From contig NZ_CP119988.1 of NCBI RefSeq assembly GCF_029338515.1, positions 1,054,001 through 1,118,000 of the forward strand: DNA of 64,000 bases, written 5' to 3'. The translations under genes and the position numbers were made by a program. This DNA comes from Haloglomus litoreum (lineage in GTDB: Archaea > Halobacteriota > Halobacteria > Halobacteriales > Haloarculaceae). How positions within the stretch are numbered: the first letter of the stretch is position 1; every line of letters begins with the position of its first letter. Positions 18,595-27,351 of the stretch are shown here, in pieces. A model generated the notes under the pieces. It was not told the DNA's origin and did not search any database. It saw only the letters and a list, made by a program, of their open reading frames with translations.

Positions 18595-18921
18595 GGCACG
18601 GAACCCTCACGGGTTCTCGAACTGACTTCGCGGTTCCATTCTTTCGCGCGCTACACCGACACCGAGAGATATCTGTCTCTGTTCTCGGATACTTCAAATA
18701 GTTGGAATTTTCTCTGGCTGTTTCGCACATGATGCGTCTGGTTTGCTAATTACCTGGTCGCTCGGGACTGTTGCTACAGGTGGAGCGAGTCAGACGACGA
18801 CCTGAGTCGGCTCTGCCACCGCCACAACCACGTGTGACAGACTCACTGCGTGGAACGGTCCGACTCCCAGTGGCCGGGAGCGAAGGGAGACGCCTAAGTC
18901 CGTACCACCCCGAGGGCGGAT
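18595..18921. other. 327-bp gap between the S-layer gene and ctaA
   Basis: After the hairpin at 18601-18616 there is an AT-rich stretch (about 18655-18760, with TTCAAATAGTTGGAATTTTC), unusual for this genome and probably untranslated. The part from 18780 to 18900 is GC-rich upstream DNA of ctaA. No gene is supported. Confidence 0.5.
18601..18616 (+). terminator. possible terminator hairpin after the S-layer gene
   Basis: GAACCC-TCAC-GGGTTC begins a few bases after the stop codon of the S-layer gene. A pyrimidine-rich stretch (CCATTCTTT) follows about 20 bases later. Archaeal termination relies mainly on T-runs, so this assignment is tentative. Confidence 0.35.
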
Positions 18922-19782
18922 ATGGACCTCCCGTCCCGGTCGGAACTCGGCTTCCGGCACTACCTCGCGGGGACGACGGCACTCACGGGCATCCTCATGC
19001 TGCTCGGCGTGTACACGGCGGCGGCGGGCGCCGGGCTGACCTGCGCGCAGCGGTGGCCGCTGTGCGACGGTGCGGTGTTCGGCCTCTTCCCGGCCGACTG
19101 GATGAGCTTCATCGAGTGGTTCCACCGGCTGGTCGCGATGGTGGCGGGCTTCGTCATCCTCGGGGCGACGGCCCACGCGTGGCGTGCCGGCCGCTCGCGG
19201 CGCGTACGCGGTGCCCTGACCGTCGCGACGGTCCTGCTCCCGGCGCAGATCATCCTGGGTGCGCTCACCGTCACGCGGTACGAGTGGGTCATCCTGACCG
19301 CCCACTTCTCGACGGCGACGCTCATCTACGCCGGCGTGGCGCTGGCGACCGGCTGGTCGTTCGCCGACCGTGTCGCCCCGGGTGCGGCGCGCCGGGCGAC
19401 GCTGGCGGCTGCGGGACTCCTGCCGGCGTTCCTGGTGCTGTCGCCACGCCTGCTGTTCGTCTACGGCGAGACCGCGCAGGTCGCGCTGTACACGGTCGGG
19501 CTGGCGGCCCTGGCGGCGCTGTGCTGGGCGACCGTCTGGACCCGGGCGGCGGGGGGAAGCTCGCGGAGCGCGCTGGCCACCGGTCTCGCGGCGGTCGTCC
19601 TCGGCGGGCTGCTGGTGCTCGGCCGGCAGGTCTTCGGCACGTCCGCGCAGTTGGCCATGGTCGGCGGGTCGCTGCTGGCCTTCTACCTCGCGTTCGGGGC
19701 GGCACACTGGGGGGAACTGCCGCTGGCCGGCCGTGCTCGCGGCGTGCCGGGCACCGAGCGTGGAAGTCGGAGCGACGACTGA
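18922..19782 (+). CDS. ctaA: heme A synthase (COX15/CtaA family)
   Basis: Eight-helix membrane enzyme of 286 residues that oxidises heme O to heme A for terminal oxidases. The N-terminal half has the expected features: the extracytoplasmic Cys pair CAQRWPLC (Cys41, Cys48), Glu65 and His68 in EWFHRLVA, and His128 in LTAHFSTA, the heme ligands. The C-terminal half retains four hydrophobic segments but no HR or matching His pair; only a His in AAHWGEL is seen. This agrees with archaeal forms in which only the first half carries heme ligands. No oxidase genes are adjacent. Confidence 0.87.
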   Translation: MDLPSRSELGFRHYLAGTTALTGILMLLGVYTAAAGAGLTCAQRWPLCDGAVFGLFPADWMSFIEWFHRLVAMVAGFVILGATAHAWRAGRSRRVRGALTVATVLLPAQIILGALTVTRYEWVILTAHFSTATLIYAGVALATGWSFADRVAPGAARRATLAAAGLLPAFLVLSPRLLFVYGETAQVALYTVGLAALAALCWATVWTRAAGGSSRSALATGLAAVVLGGLLVLGRQVFGTSAQLAMVGGSLLAFYLAFGAAHWGELPLAGRARGVPGTERGSRSDD

Positions 19783-19895
19783 GGGGATGACCGCCACCAT
19801 CCATCACCGACCCCGACTCGGCCAGGTGGACCGTAGTCGGGTGAGCGGATCTCCCGGCCCACGACCGACTCCCGCGAACCGGGGGCGGTGATTAC

Positions 19896-20303
19896 GTGGC
19901 GACCTCGGAGCGGGGTCTGGACTCGTGGCTGTCCGCGACACTCGACCTCCTGCTGGCGGTTCTGGGATTCGCCGTCGTCTGGTACCCGATGGTCTCGCTC
20001 GGGAACGCGGTTCTCGGATCGCCGGCCGCGCCAGCCACGGTCGACGTGGTCGTCGCCGTGCTGGCCCTCGGCGGCGCGTACCCCGTGGTCGCGGGTGACT
20101 GGTCGCTCGGCCGGCTGGGCGAGTACGTGTTCGTGCTCGTCGCGTCGGCCATCGGCTGGGGCCTCGTCGGGTTCCTGTTCGTGTTCGCGTCGGGGATGAG
20201 CCTCTCCGGCAGTGACCCGGTCCCACAGGCTGCGGTATGGCTCGCCGCGTACGCCACCGCCTACGCTGTGGTATATCGCGCCGGGATTAGACTATTCAGC
20301 TGA
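19896..20303 (+). CDS. small four-helix membrane protein, unknown
   Basis: A 135-residue membrane protein not recognised as a named family. Hydrophobic segments lie at about residues 12-36, 45-62, 71-96 and 108-130, separated by short loops. A GTG start at 19896 is the only good candidate close to the first helix. It follows ctaA by 113 bases on the same strand and may be co-transcribed. Confidence 0.7.
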   Translation: MATSERGLDSWLSATLDLLLAVLGFAVVWYPMVSLGNAVLGSPAAPATVDVVVAVLALGGAYPVVAGDWSLGRLGEYVFVLVASAIGWGLVGFLFVFASGMSLSGSDPVPQAAVWLAAYATAYAVVYRAGIRLFS

Positions 20304-20442
20304 GTCCGGCGCAGCGTGTCCCGTCCCGTCCGGTCCTGGACGGCACGGTTCCCCGGTCGGTCCGGCCCCGTCCCGTGCCATCTGGTTCCTCGTGATGCGC
20401 ACCGACCGTATCCTTTTGCCCCCGCCGACCGTCCACTCGTAC

Positions 20443-20727
20443 ATGGCTGACCTCCTGTCCGACGACGAGATCGCAACGCAGCTCCCCGACGGCTGGACCC
20501 ACGACGCCGATGGTGACCTGATCGAGCGGACCTACGAGTTCGACTCCTACCTCGAGGGCGTCGGCTTCGCCGCCGGTGCGGGCGGCCTCGCCGAGGAGGC
20601 GTTCCACCACCCGACGCTGACCGTGGAGTGGCGCGAGGTGACCGTCGAGCTGACCAGCCACGAGGAGGGCGGGGTCACGACGAAGGACACCGACCTCGCC
20701 GAGCGGCTGGACGAGCTGGCCGACTGA
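20443..20727 (+). CDS. 4a-hydroxytetrahydrobiopterin dehydratase (PCD/DCoH family)
   Basis: A 94-residue pterin carbinolamine dehydratase. It has the family pattern around EEAFHHPTLTVEW (residues 51-63), with the adjacent His pair that acts on the 4a-hydroxypterin, and the C-terminal TKDTDLAERLDEL helix. In organisms without aromatic amino acid hydroxylases such proteins may act on other pterin or molybdopterin compounds. The ATG at 20443 is preceded, about 32 bases upstream, by the TATA-like sequence ATCCTTTTG. The next gene starts five bases after its stop. Confidence 0.92.
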   Translation: MADLLSDDEIATQLPDGWTHDADGDLIERTYEFDSYLEGVGFAAGAGGLAEEAFHHPTLTVEWREVTVELTSHEEGGVTTKDTDLAERLDELAD

Positions 20728-20731
20728 GCCG

Positions 20732-21172
20732 ATGCGCGAGGAGGAGGCGGTGGGTGGGGATGGGGCCGTCGGCGAGGGGGGCCACGAGCCCGTCGACGTG
20801 CCGGGGCGGGCGGCGTACGTGTTCCGCGTCACGTTCCGGCTCGAACCGGCGGCGGGCGTCCACGTCGCGCCCGAGCGGTTCGAGACGACGCTGGAGCGGC
20901 GCGCGGATCCGCCCGGCACGGACGGCTGGCTGTTCTTCCGCGACAACTGCTGGCGGGGCGAGGCCAACGACGAGGCGCACCTGTGCGAACTGGCGAGCGA
21001 GGCGCTGGGCGTCGACGTGGTGTCGGTCGCCTTCCGGGAGCTCCGGACCGATGAGGCGTACCTGTCGGCGCTCCGGGAGGCCATCGCCGAGAACCTCTCG
21101 CAGTTCAACGCGGACGACGTCGACGAGGTGCTGCACAAGTACCTCGGCTCGTCCATCCACGTCCGGGGATGA
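20732..21172 (+). CDS. LWR-salt family protein
   Basis: A 146-residue haloarchaeal protein of unknown function. Features that match the LWR-salt family are YVFRVTFRLEP near residues 29-39, RRADPPGTDGWLFFRDN, and the C-terminal DDVDEVLHKYLGSSIHV. The family's namesake LWR is CWR here (DNCWRGE). It is soluble, acidic and without a signal. It lies five bases after the pterin dehydratase, so the two probably form an operon with the HAD gene downstream. Confidence 0.8.
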   Translation: MREEEAVGGDGAVGEGGHEPVDVPGRAAYVFRVTFRLEPAAGVHVAPERFETTLERRADPPGTDGWLFFRDNCWRGEANDEAHLCELASEALGVDVVSVAFRELRTDEAYLSALREAIAENLSQFNADDVDEVLHKYLGSSIHVRG

Positions 21173-21252
21173 CCCGGCGGCCGTCCGCGAACGGGCGCGA
21201 CAGTCCGGCGGCCAGCAGGTTCTTGTCCACGCGGCAGCTACATCGGACCCGG

Positions 21253-21888
21253 ATGACCCACGCCGCGGGCTACGACGTCTGGCTGTTCGACCTCGACGGG
21301 ACGCTGGTGGACGTGGAGCCCTCCTACATCCACGAGACGCTCGGCGAGGTCGGCGACCGGCTCGGGCATGGATTCACGCCCGACGAGGCCGAGGCCATCT
21401 GGCACGGCTTCGGCGCGGGCGCGAACGGCCTTCTGGAGGCGCGCGGGGTCGACGTCGAGGCGTTCTGGGAGACCTTCCACGAGGTAGAGGAGCCGGTCGC
21501 GCGCGCCGAGGCTGCGTTCCTCTACGACGACGCGACCTGGGTCGGAAGCCTCGACCGGCCGGTCGGGCTGGTGACGCACTGCCAGTCCTACCTCACGGGG
21601 CCGGTCCTGGACCACCTGGATATCGACGACTGGTTCGACACCGTCGTCTGCTGCGACGAGGAGACGGGCTGGAAACCCGATGCGACCCCCGTCGAACTGG
21701 CGCTGGCCGACCTCGGTGCCGGCACGGACCCGTCGGGGGCGCTGGTGGGTGACAACCCCTCGGACGTGGGGGCGGCGTGGAACGCCGGACTGGATGGGGT
21801 CCACGTCGAACGTCACGGCCACGAGACCCGTGGCTGCTGCGTACTGGGGGACCGTCGGCTCCGGGACCTCGAACCGCTGGCACCCTGA
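21253..21888 (+). CDS. HAD-superfamily hydrolase
   Basis: A 211-residue haloacid-dehalogenase-type phosphatase. Motif I is FDLDGTLVD with the nucleophile Asp13 and Asp15; motif II is the Thr of LVTHCQS; motif III is the Lys of TGWKPD; motif IV is VGDNPSDVGAA. The cap between motifs I and II is an alpha-helical C1 type, as in phosphoglycolate phosphatase or beta-phosphoglucomutase relatives. The substrate is unknown. The frame is open 28 codons upstream, but the ATG at 21253 gives the standard N-terminus. Confidence 0.88.
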   Translation: MTHAAGYDVWLFDLDGTLVDVEPSYIHETLGEVGDRLGHGFTPDEAEAIWHGFGAGANGLLEARGVDVEAFWETFHEVEEPVARAEAAFLYDDATWVGSLDRPVGLVTHCQSYLTGPVLDHLDIDDWFDTVVCCDEETGWKPDATPVELALADLGAGTDPSGALVGDNPSDVGAAWNAGLDGVHVERHGHETRGCCVLGDRRLRDLEPLAP

Positions 21889-21924
21889 CACACCCGTCGG
21901 GCGACACCCTCCGTGTGGCCGTCG

Positions 21925-22146
21925 CTACTTCCGGTGGGTGAACAGGACCGGGTTCCCCTCGTGGACCGTCGCACAGATGTCCATCTGGCGTGAGAGGTTG
22001 AGGCGGGTGAACTCCTTCGAGACGATGAGGTCGTCGAACGGCTCCTCACAGGACGGGCACGCCAGCCCGACCGTGTTCTGGTAGATGTCGACGACGCCGG
22101 TCTCGCGGGGCGTGCACGAGGAGACGATCTCGTCGAACTCGTCCAT
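21925..22146 (-). CDS. small CxxC protein, function unknown
   Basis: A 73-residue soluble protein, similar in style to small haloarchaeal zinc-type proteins (possibly the DUF7385 group, unconfirmed). It has one CPSC pair at residues 30-33 plus Cys11 and Cys58, giving four cysteines that could bind one zinc. The start ATG at 22146 is the only one in frame. It is convergent with the HAD gene and lies downstream of the small membrane peptide gene. Confidence 0.7.
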   Translation of the reverse strand: MDEFDEIVSSCTPRETGVVDIYQNTVGLACPSCEEPFDDLIVSKEFTRLNLSRQMDICATVHEGNPVLFTHRK

Positions 22147-22202
22147 ACCGTCGGCTACGGCGCCGACCGCTTAAATTCGACCCATCCGGCCAGCCGGGTC
22201 GC

Positions 22203-22295
22203 TCAGAGTCCGGCCAGTGCGACGACGACCCCGGCGCCGATGGCCAGTGCGATCAGCAGCAGCCCCACGAGCATGAAGCGGTCCGCGGTGTCCAT
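22203..22295 (-). CDS. 30-residue single-helix membrane peptide
   Basis: A short ORF encodes MDTADRFMLVGLLLIALAIG followed by a further ten hydrophobic residues ending at a Leu, then TGA. The composition is a clear transmembrane helix preceded by a charged N-terminus (Asp, Asp, Arg). It starts 32 bases after the stop of the winged-helix gene on the same strand. Such tiny membrane peptides are known in haloarchaea, but no function can be assigned. Confidence 0.6.
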   Translation of the reverse strand: MDTADRFMLVGLLLIALAIGAGVVVALAGL

Positions 22296-22327
22296 GCAGT
22301 TGCGCTCGTCGGACGGGCACTTGAACG

Positions 22328-22591
22328 TTAGTCGTCGAGCGTGGCCTCGGCGGCGACGCCCCCGATGGTCGCCTCACCCGCGACCACCCGTTCGCCCGCC
22401 TCGGTGGTGGTGTAGACGACCTCGTTGCTGACCGGCCGCAACAGCCCCTGCTCGACCAGAACCTCCACTCGCTGCTCCGCGTACCTGAGGTGGATGCCCA
22501 GCCGGTTGGCCACGATGGGAACGTACTCCGGGGGATTGTTCCCGAAGAACTCGAGGATGCGCTCGTCGGCCGGGTGGCTCTGCTGGGCCAT
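22328..22591 (-). CDS. winged-helix DNA-binding protein
   Basis: An 87-residue predicted transcription regulator with one winged helix-turn-helix: DERILEFFGNNPPEYVPIVA begins helix 1, the ANRLGIHLRYAEQRVEVLVEQGL stretch spans the recognition helix, and YTTTEAGERVV is the wing. It resembles the small PhiH1-repressor-like regulators of haloarchaea. The start at 22591 (MAQQSHPADERI) was preferred over a longer frame because the upstream part has no homology-like composition. It is probably co-transcribed with the 30-residue peptide. Confidence 0.82.
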   Translation of the reverse strand: MAQQSHPADERILEFFGNNPPEYVPIVANRLGIHLRYAEQRVEVLVEQGLLRPVSNEVVYTTTEAGERVVAGEATIGGVAAEATLDD

Positions 22592-22734
22592 GGCGCGGTA
22601 GTATGGGTAGTGGTACCACTTAACATTATTGGGCGTCCGGTCTCCTCTCCCGGGTCGGGCCAGGGGGTACCGTAGCTCGGTGCCTGGCACCTGTACGTGG
22701 GGGTGGAGCGCTGATGGGGTGAGCGCCCCCGGCG

Positions 22735-23559
22735 TCAGGAACAGAGGTCGACGGTGACGTACGCGCGGTTGCTCCCGCTGACGTGGACTCCGGCGCCGAG
22801 CTGCCTGGCGTTCTCGTAGGTGAGTTTCCGCCGCGATTCCTCGTGGGCGAACCAGTTCTCGACCGCGTCCTGGGCGATCTCCCGCTCGTTGCGGTTCGTC
22901 CGGTTGTCGAAGGTCCCGCCGGCCGAGACCTTGTCGAGGGTCTCGAGCGCCTCGCCGTCCCTGAGACCGGTGTTGGTGTCGTCCTGGACCGTGCAGACGT
23001 CGTACATGTCGTTCCGGCGGTAGCGCTCCTCGGTCGTGAACCCGCCCGCCGAGTGGGAGACGTACCCCTGCTCGCTCATCCGCTGGCTGTGGTTGACGGC
23101 CATCCGGGTCAGCACCTCGTGGGGACGGAGTTTCTGCAGCCCCCGGTCGACGCGGCGGTCGTTGATCTCGTCGATGACCCGGAGCTGTATCTTCGTCTCG
23201 TTGAGCGAGTCCGGGCGCACCGGCCCGGGGGTCGGCGTCCCCTCCGGCGTCCGCGTGGCCGTGGCCGCCGGAGTCGCGGTCGAGGTCGGCGGTGGCGTCG
23301 TGTTGGCGCTTCCCGGCTCCTCGGTCCCGGTCTCGCCGGCCCCATCCCCGTCCCCACCTCCATCGTTCCCGCCGGACGTGGCTGTCGGGGTGGCGGTCGT
23401 CGCCGGCGTGACCGTCGGGGTCGGTGCCGCGCTACCGCCTCCCGTCCCATCTCCGAGGAGCTGCCCGCCATCGCCGACGTACACCCCGATGGCGGCACCG
23501 GCGGTCGCCGCGGTGACGACGATCCCACCGAGCAGGAGCAGCGCGATCTTGTTCGCCAT
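22735..23559 (-). CDS. CAP (SCP/PR-1) domain secreted protein
   Basis: A 274-residue protein: N-terminal membrane anchor or signal (about 4-28), a Gly/Thr/Pro-rich linker (about 30-115), then a CAP domain (about 130-274). The domain has NHSQRMSEQGYVSH with the two His, NWFAHEESRRKLTYENARQLGAGV and a C-terminal VTVDLC strand. CAP proteins are extracellular and in bacteria and archaea mostly of unknown role; cysteines Cys193-like in VCTVQ and the last Cys may form a disulfide. It is probably tethered to the outside of the membrane. Confidence 0.87.
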   Translation of the reverse strand: MANKIALLLLGGIVVTAATAGAAIGVYVGDGGQLLGDGTGGGSAAPTPTVTPATTATPTATSGGNDGGGDGDGAGETGTEEPGSANTTPPPTSTATPAATATRTPEGTPTPGPVRPDSLNETKIQLRVIDEINDRRVDRGLQKLRPHEVLTRMAVNHSQRMSEQGYVSHSAGGFTTEERYRRNDMYDVCTVQDDTNTGLRDGEALETLDKVSAGGTFDNRTNRNEREIAQDAVENWFAHEESRRKLTYENARQLGAGVHVSGSNRAYVTVDLCS

Positions 23560-23647
23560 GTCGTTGCTCCCCGAATGTCCCGCGGGTTGATAACACTGTC
23601 CCGGGGGCGTCGAAAGCCGTTAGGGCCCGTCGCCCGAAGCGAACCAC

Positions 23648-23932
23648 GTGACGACGCCCGACCCGGACGACCCGCTCGGCGTGCTCGACGAGGAGGGCCA
23701 GGATGGTGCCGGTGACGAGCGCCGCCGCCGTCGGCTCCGCCTGGCGGCGGGGCTGTGCTTCCTCGTCGTGGCGGTCGTCTGGTTCCGGGGGCCGCTGGCC
23801 GAGCTGTGGCCCCAGCTCTGGCCCCCCGGTGGTCCCCGCTGGGCGACGCTCGTGCTGGTGGTCGCCCTGTCGCTGGTCCTGCCGATGATGGTCGGCGCCG
23901 CCCTCGTCGACGTGTTCTACCGCCGGCGCTGA
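23648..23932 (+). CDS. small two-helix membrane protein
   Basis: A 94-residue protein with an acidic N-terminus, helices at about residues 34-55 and 66-87, and a basic end (YRRR). It is not recognised as a named family. The GTG at 23648 is preceded by the typical GTTAGGGCC-type spacing of haloarchaeal promoters. It is convergent with the btuD gene. Confidence 0.7.
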   Translation: MTTPDPDDPLGVLDEEGQDGAGDERRRRRLRLAAGLCFLVVAVVWFRGPLAELWPQLWPPGGPRWATLVLVVALSLVLPMMVGAALVDVFYRRR

Positions 23933-23978
23933 CCAGTTCGATGGTTCCCACGGGTCTCCCGCTCCGGGTCGGCGACGA

Positions 23979-24893
23979 CTAGTCGTCGTCGGCCTCCAGC
24001 GGCGCTCGTGGACCCTCCGCCCCGTCCGCCGTCGGCCCGCCCAGCGCGGTCACGGTCGGCGTGCCGGTCGCGGTGTTCTCCGTGACGACCGTCTCGACGC
24101 CGTACGCCTCCTGTAATCGGTCGGCGTCCAGTACCGCCTCCGGCGGTCCGACCGCCCGAATCTCGCCGTCGGCCAGGAGCGCGATGCGGTCGCAGAAGCG
24201 GGCCGCCAGGTCGAGGTCGTGGATGGCGGCTACTGCCGTCCGTTCGGCAACCGAGTCGGGCCCGGTGTCACCCGTCGCCGCCTCGTCGTCGGGCGCGTGG
24301 ACGAGGCCCCGAACCAGTCCCAGGACGCGGACCTGGTGGTTGATGTCGAGGCTGGCGGTCGGCTCGTCGAGGAGCAACAGCGGGGCCGCCTGTGCGAGCG
24401 CCCGCGCGAGGACGACGCGCTGGCGCTCACCGCCGCTCAGCGAGCCCACCGCGCGGTCGGCGAACTCCTCGGTATCGGTCCGGTCGAGCGCCCGCTGGAC
24501 GACGGCCCGGTCGCTCTCGTCCGCACGCGAGAGCCGCGAGCGGTGGGCCGTGCGGCCCATCGCGACCAGGTCGCGGACGGGGAAGTCGAAGCCGACGCTC
24601 GTCTCCTGCGGGACGGTGGCGACCCGCCGGGCGCGCTCGCGCACGGAGAGGGTCCCGGCCACGGTCCCGCCGATCCGGACCGTCCCGGACTCTGGGGTGA
24701 CGAGTCCGTTGACAGTCCGGAGGAGCGTGGTCTTGCCGGCACCGTTCGGGCCGACCAGAGCGAGGAACTCTCCGGGGCGTACCGACAGCGACACCTCGTC
24801 GAGGACGGTCCGGTCGCCGTACCGGACCGTCACGTCAGCGAGTTCGAGGGCCGGCTCGGCGGAGCTCGCCCCACCGGACGGGTCGTCGCTCAC
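23979..24893 (-). CDS. btuD: ABC transporter ATP-binding protein, vitamin B12 type (BtuD)
   Basis: A 304-residue ATPase subunit of the FecCD/BtuCD importer. Walker [10 protein letters not shown] is at residues 48-56, the Q loop in VPQETSVGF, the signature LSGGERQR, Walker [13 protein letters not shown] and the switch His in AAIHDLDLA. The C-terminal 80 residues after the core are a small extra domain seen in haloarchaeal BtuD. The GTG at 24893 overlaps the stop of btuC (GTGA), indicating translational coupling. B12 rather than heme or siderophore is inferred from the neighbours and is not certain. Confidence 0.88.
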   Translation of the reverse strand: MSDDPSGGASSAEPALELADVTVRYGDRTVLDEVSLSVRPGEFLALVGPNGAGKTTLLRTVNGLVTPESGTVRIGGTVAGTLSVRERARRVATVPQETSVGFDFPVRDLVAMGRTAHRSRLSRADESDRAVVQRALDRTDTEEFADRAVGSLSGGERQRVVLARALAQAAPLLLLDEPTASLDINHQVRVLGLVRGLVHAPDDEAATGDTGPDSVAERTAVAAIHDLDLAARFCDRIALLADGEIRAVGPPEAVLDADRLQEAYGVETVVTENTATGTPTVTALGGPTADGAEGPRAPLEADDD

Positions 24894-25948
24894 AGCGAAT
24901 GCACCTCCCGGTCCCGTAGCAGGTAGAGGAAGAAGGGGGCCCCGAGCGCCGCGGTGACGATGCCGACCGGCACCTCGGCGGGCCCGGCGCGCGCGAGCGT
25001 GTCCGTGGCGACGAGGAACCCCGCGCCGGCGAGCGCCGACGTGGGGAGGAGGACCCGGTGGTCCGGGCCGACGAGCAACCGCATCACGTGCGGGACGACG
25101 AGGCCGACGAAGCCGATGACGCCCGCCACCGCGACGGCCGCTGCCGTGAGGACGCTCGCGACCGCCAGCAGCACCCGCTTCGTCCGTTCGACCTCGACGC
25201 CCATCGTGTGCGCGTCGTCCTCCCCCACGAGGAGGACGTTCAGGTCGCGGGCGTACGCGAGCGTGACGAGGAACCCCAGCAGCGCGACCGGCCAGACGGC
25301 GCCGACCTTCCCCCAGCTCGCGGCGTGGAGGTGGCCCATGAGCCAGAACACCGCGCGCTCCAGCGAGTCGCCGGCGAACAGCAGCGTGTAGGAGACGACC
25401 GCACCCAGGAACGTCTGGACCGCGACGCCGGCCAGCAGGAGCGTCGCCACGGGCGTCCGGCCGCCCTCCCGGGCGACGAGGTAGACCGCGAATCCGGCAG
25501 CCAGTGCCGTCGCGAACGCCATCCCCTGCAGGTCCGGCACGAGGGGGATGGCGGGCTGGAAGACGATAGCCGCCACGGCGCCGACCGCCGCGCCCGTCGA
25601 GACGCCGATGATGGAGGGGTCGGCCATCGGGTTCCGGAAGAACCCCTGCATCACCGCGCCCGCGGTGGCGAGCGCGAAGCCGACGGCCGCGCCCAGCGCG
25701 ATGCGCGGGAGTCGCAGCCTCGTGACGATGACCGCGTGCGAGCGCTCGACCCCGAACGAGAACGGATGGACCCACGTCAGCCCGCCGTCGAGCGAGAGCG
25801 TGGGCAGCGTCACGTCGTTCAGGATGGCCTTCGCGACGACCGTCGCGGGGATGGCGACGGGGCCGATGGTGGCGCTGTAGACGGCCACGAGTGCCAGCGC
25901 GGCCGCTAGGCCCGCCGACCACGCGACAGTCCGGCGCCGCTCGTACAT
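24890..25948 (-). CDS. btuC: ABC transporter permease, FecCD family (BtuC)
   Basis: A 352-residue permease with about ten membrane helices. Family motifs include [17 protein letters not shown] (written TRLRLPRI here), [21 protein letters not shown], and [15 protein letters not shown] near residue 285. It starts at the ATG at 25948 ([10 protein letters not shown]); the frame extends upstream into the divergent btuF gene without support. It forms an operon with btuD and shares a 61-base promoter region with btuF. Confidence 0.88.
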   Translation of the reverse strand: MYERRRTVAWSAGLAAALALVAVYSATIGPVAIPATVVAKAILNDVTLPTLSLDGGLTWVHPFSFGVERSHAVIVTRLRLPRIALGAAVGFALATAGAVMQGFFRNPMADPSIIGVSTGAAVGAVAAIVFQPAIPLVPDLQGMAFATALAAGFAVYLVAREGGRTPVATLLLAGVAVQTFLGAVVSYTLLFAGDSLERAVFWLMGHLHAASWGKVGAVWPVALLGFLVTLAYARDLNVLLVGEDDAHTMGVEVERTKRVLLAVASVLTAAAVAVAGVIGFVGLVVPHVMRLLVGPDHRVLLPTSALAGAGFLVATDTLARAGPAEVPVGIVTAALGAPFFLYLLRDREVHSL

Positions 25949-26009
25949 CCTGTGTGCAAGCGTGATTGGGATAGGTAAATACTTGTTGCATACTCGTCTC
26001 GGCCCATCC
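25949..26009. promoter_or_regulatory. shared divergent promoter between btuC and btuF
   Basis: The 61-base gap has one clear AT-rich box, GGTAAATACTT at 25974-25984. It sits 26-36 bases before both start codons (26010 on the plus strand, 25948 on the minus strand). Read on either strand it resembles a TATA box, so one site may serve both genes, which would keep binding protein and transporter levels linked. Confidence 0.55.
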
Positions 26010-27173
26010 ATGCGCACACTCACGACACTGGTCGTGGCCGCGCTGCTGGTGGCCGTCGCGCCTGGAGGGGCGCTGGCGGCGCCGGCAACCGGTCCGGCCG
26101 GTGCGCACGCGCCGCCGACGAACGGTGCGGTCGCATCGACCGCGGGAGCCGCGACGACCCAGGCGGACTGCTCGTTCCCCGTCAGCAGGGTGGACGCCAC
26201 CGGGACGAACGTCACCGTCTCGGAGGTCCCCGACCGCGTGGTGGTGCTGGCGCCCAGCGCTGCGCAGACGATGTGGGAGCTGGACGTGGAGTCGAAGGTC
26301 GTCGGCCTGCCGACGGGCCCGACGACGGCGTACCTGGAGGGCTCGCAGAACCGGACCGACGTGACCAACCAGGACGGCACCGTCAACCGCGAGCGGGTGG
26401 TCGGCCTGCAACCGGACCTCGTCCTCGCGCCGAACATCGTCCCGAACGAGACGATCTCGCAGCTCCGTGGTGCGGGGCTCACGGTCTACAAGGTCGGCTT
26501 CGGCAAGTCGCTCGATTCCATCACGACGAAAGTGTCGCTGTTCGGCCGCTTCACGGGCGCCTGTGACCGGGCGGCGACCGTCAACAGCGAGTTCAACGCC
26601 ACGATGGAGGAGATTCGCGCGGACGCGCCCGCCGAATCCCCGCGCGTCGCGTACTTCTTCTACAACTTCACCACCGGCAGCGGGACGTTCATCCACGAGG
26701 CCATCGAGACCGCCGGCGGCGACAACATCGCCGCGAATGCGGGCGTGGAGGGGTTCAAGCCGCTGAACGCGGAGATCGTTGCCGACCGGAACCCGCAGTG
26801 GGTCGTCCGACCGGCCGGCTCGCCGCTCCCGTCCGGCGCGCCCTGGGACTCGACGGACGCCTACCGCCTGGATCAGACGCTGACGGTGAACAACAACCTC
26901 ATCAGCCAGCCCGGACCGCGGGTGGTCCAGCCCATGCGGAACATGTCCGAGGCGTTCCAGTCGACCCAGCAGGTGTCGACCGGGACGCCGACCGGAGGGG
27001 AGACACCCACGGAGGCGACGACCGACGACGGCGGTGACGGCAGTGTCGAGCCCGCCAACGAGACCCCCGGGGCGGGGACCACCGATTCGGGCGGTCAGCC
27101 CGGCTTCGGCGCCGTGACCGCGCTCGTCGCGGCCGTCCTCGGCGTGCTGGCACTCGTGCAGCGCGAGCGGTAA
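26010..27173 (+). CDS. btuF: PGF-CTERM-anchored cobalamin-binding protein (BtuF-like)
   Basis: A 387-residue substrate-binding protein. Residues 1-23 are a Sec signal, followed by a low-complexity mature N-terminus. A TroA-like binding domain spans about 60-325, with [16 protein letters not shown] and [16 protein letters not shown] Thr/Gly/Asp-rich linker leads to the sorting signal [12 protein letters not shown] plus a hydrophobic helix and RER, so it is anchored by archaeosortase instead of an N-terminal lipid. The start at 26010 places the signal directly and fits a leaderless transcript. It pairs with the divergent btuCD importer. Confidence 0.87.
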   Translation: MRTLTTLVVAALLVAVAPGGALAAPATGPAGAHAPPTNGAVASTAGAATTQADCSFPVSRVDATGTNVTVSEVPDRVVVLAPSAAQTMWELDVESKVVGLPTGPTTAYLEGSQNRTDVTNQDGTVNRERVVGLQPDLVLAPNIVPNETISQLRGAGLTVYKVGFGKSLDSITTKVSLFGRFTGACDRAATVNSEFNATMEEIRADAPAESPRVAYFFYNFTTGSGTFIHEAIETAGGDNIAANAGVEGFKPLNAEIVADRNPQWVVRPAGSPLPSGAPWDSTDAYRLDQTLTVNNNLISQPGPRVVQPMRNMSEAFQSTQQVSTGTPTGGETPTEATTDDGGDGSVEPANETPGAGTTDSGGQPGFGAVTALVAAVLGVLALVQRER

Positions 27174-27351
27174 CGACCACTGCCCCGGTTCGATTTCTCG
27201 ACCACCATGCTAAATCCCATATTACATCGTCAATTGACAGATGAAGTGGTGTATGTCGGGAACATTCTAGATATATGGGGCAGAGCGGCTGAGCTCTCAC
27301 CCCCAGCGACCGACTGGTTCAACACCCCGCGGGTGGAACCCCAGGCAATCG

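Noticed and set aside
24890-26696. Longer btuC and btuD frames that extend through the divergent btuF gene
   Set aside because: Both have good internal starts with family N-termini (25948 and 24893) and the extensions are antisense to btuF.
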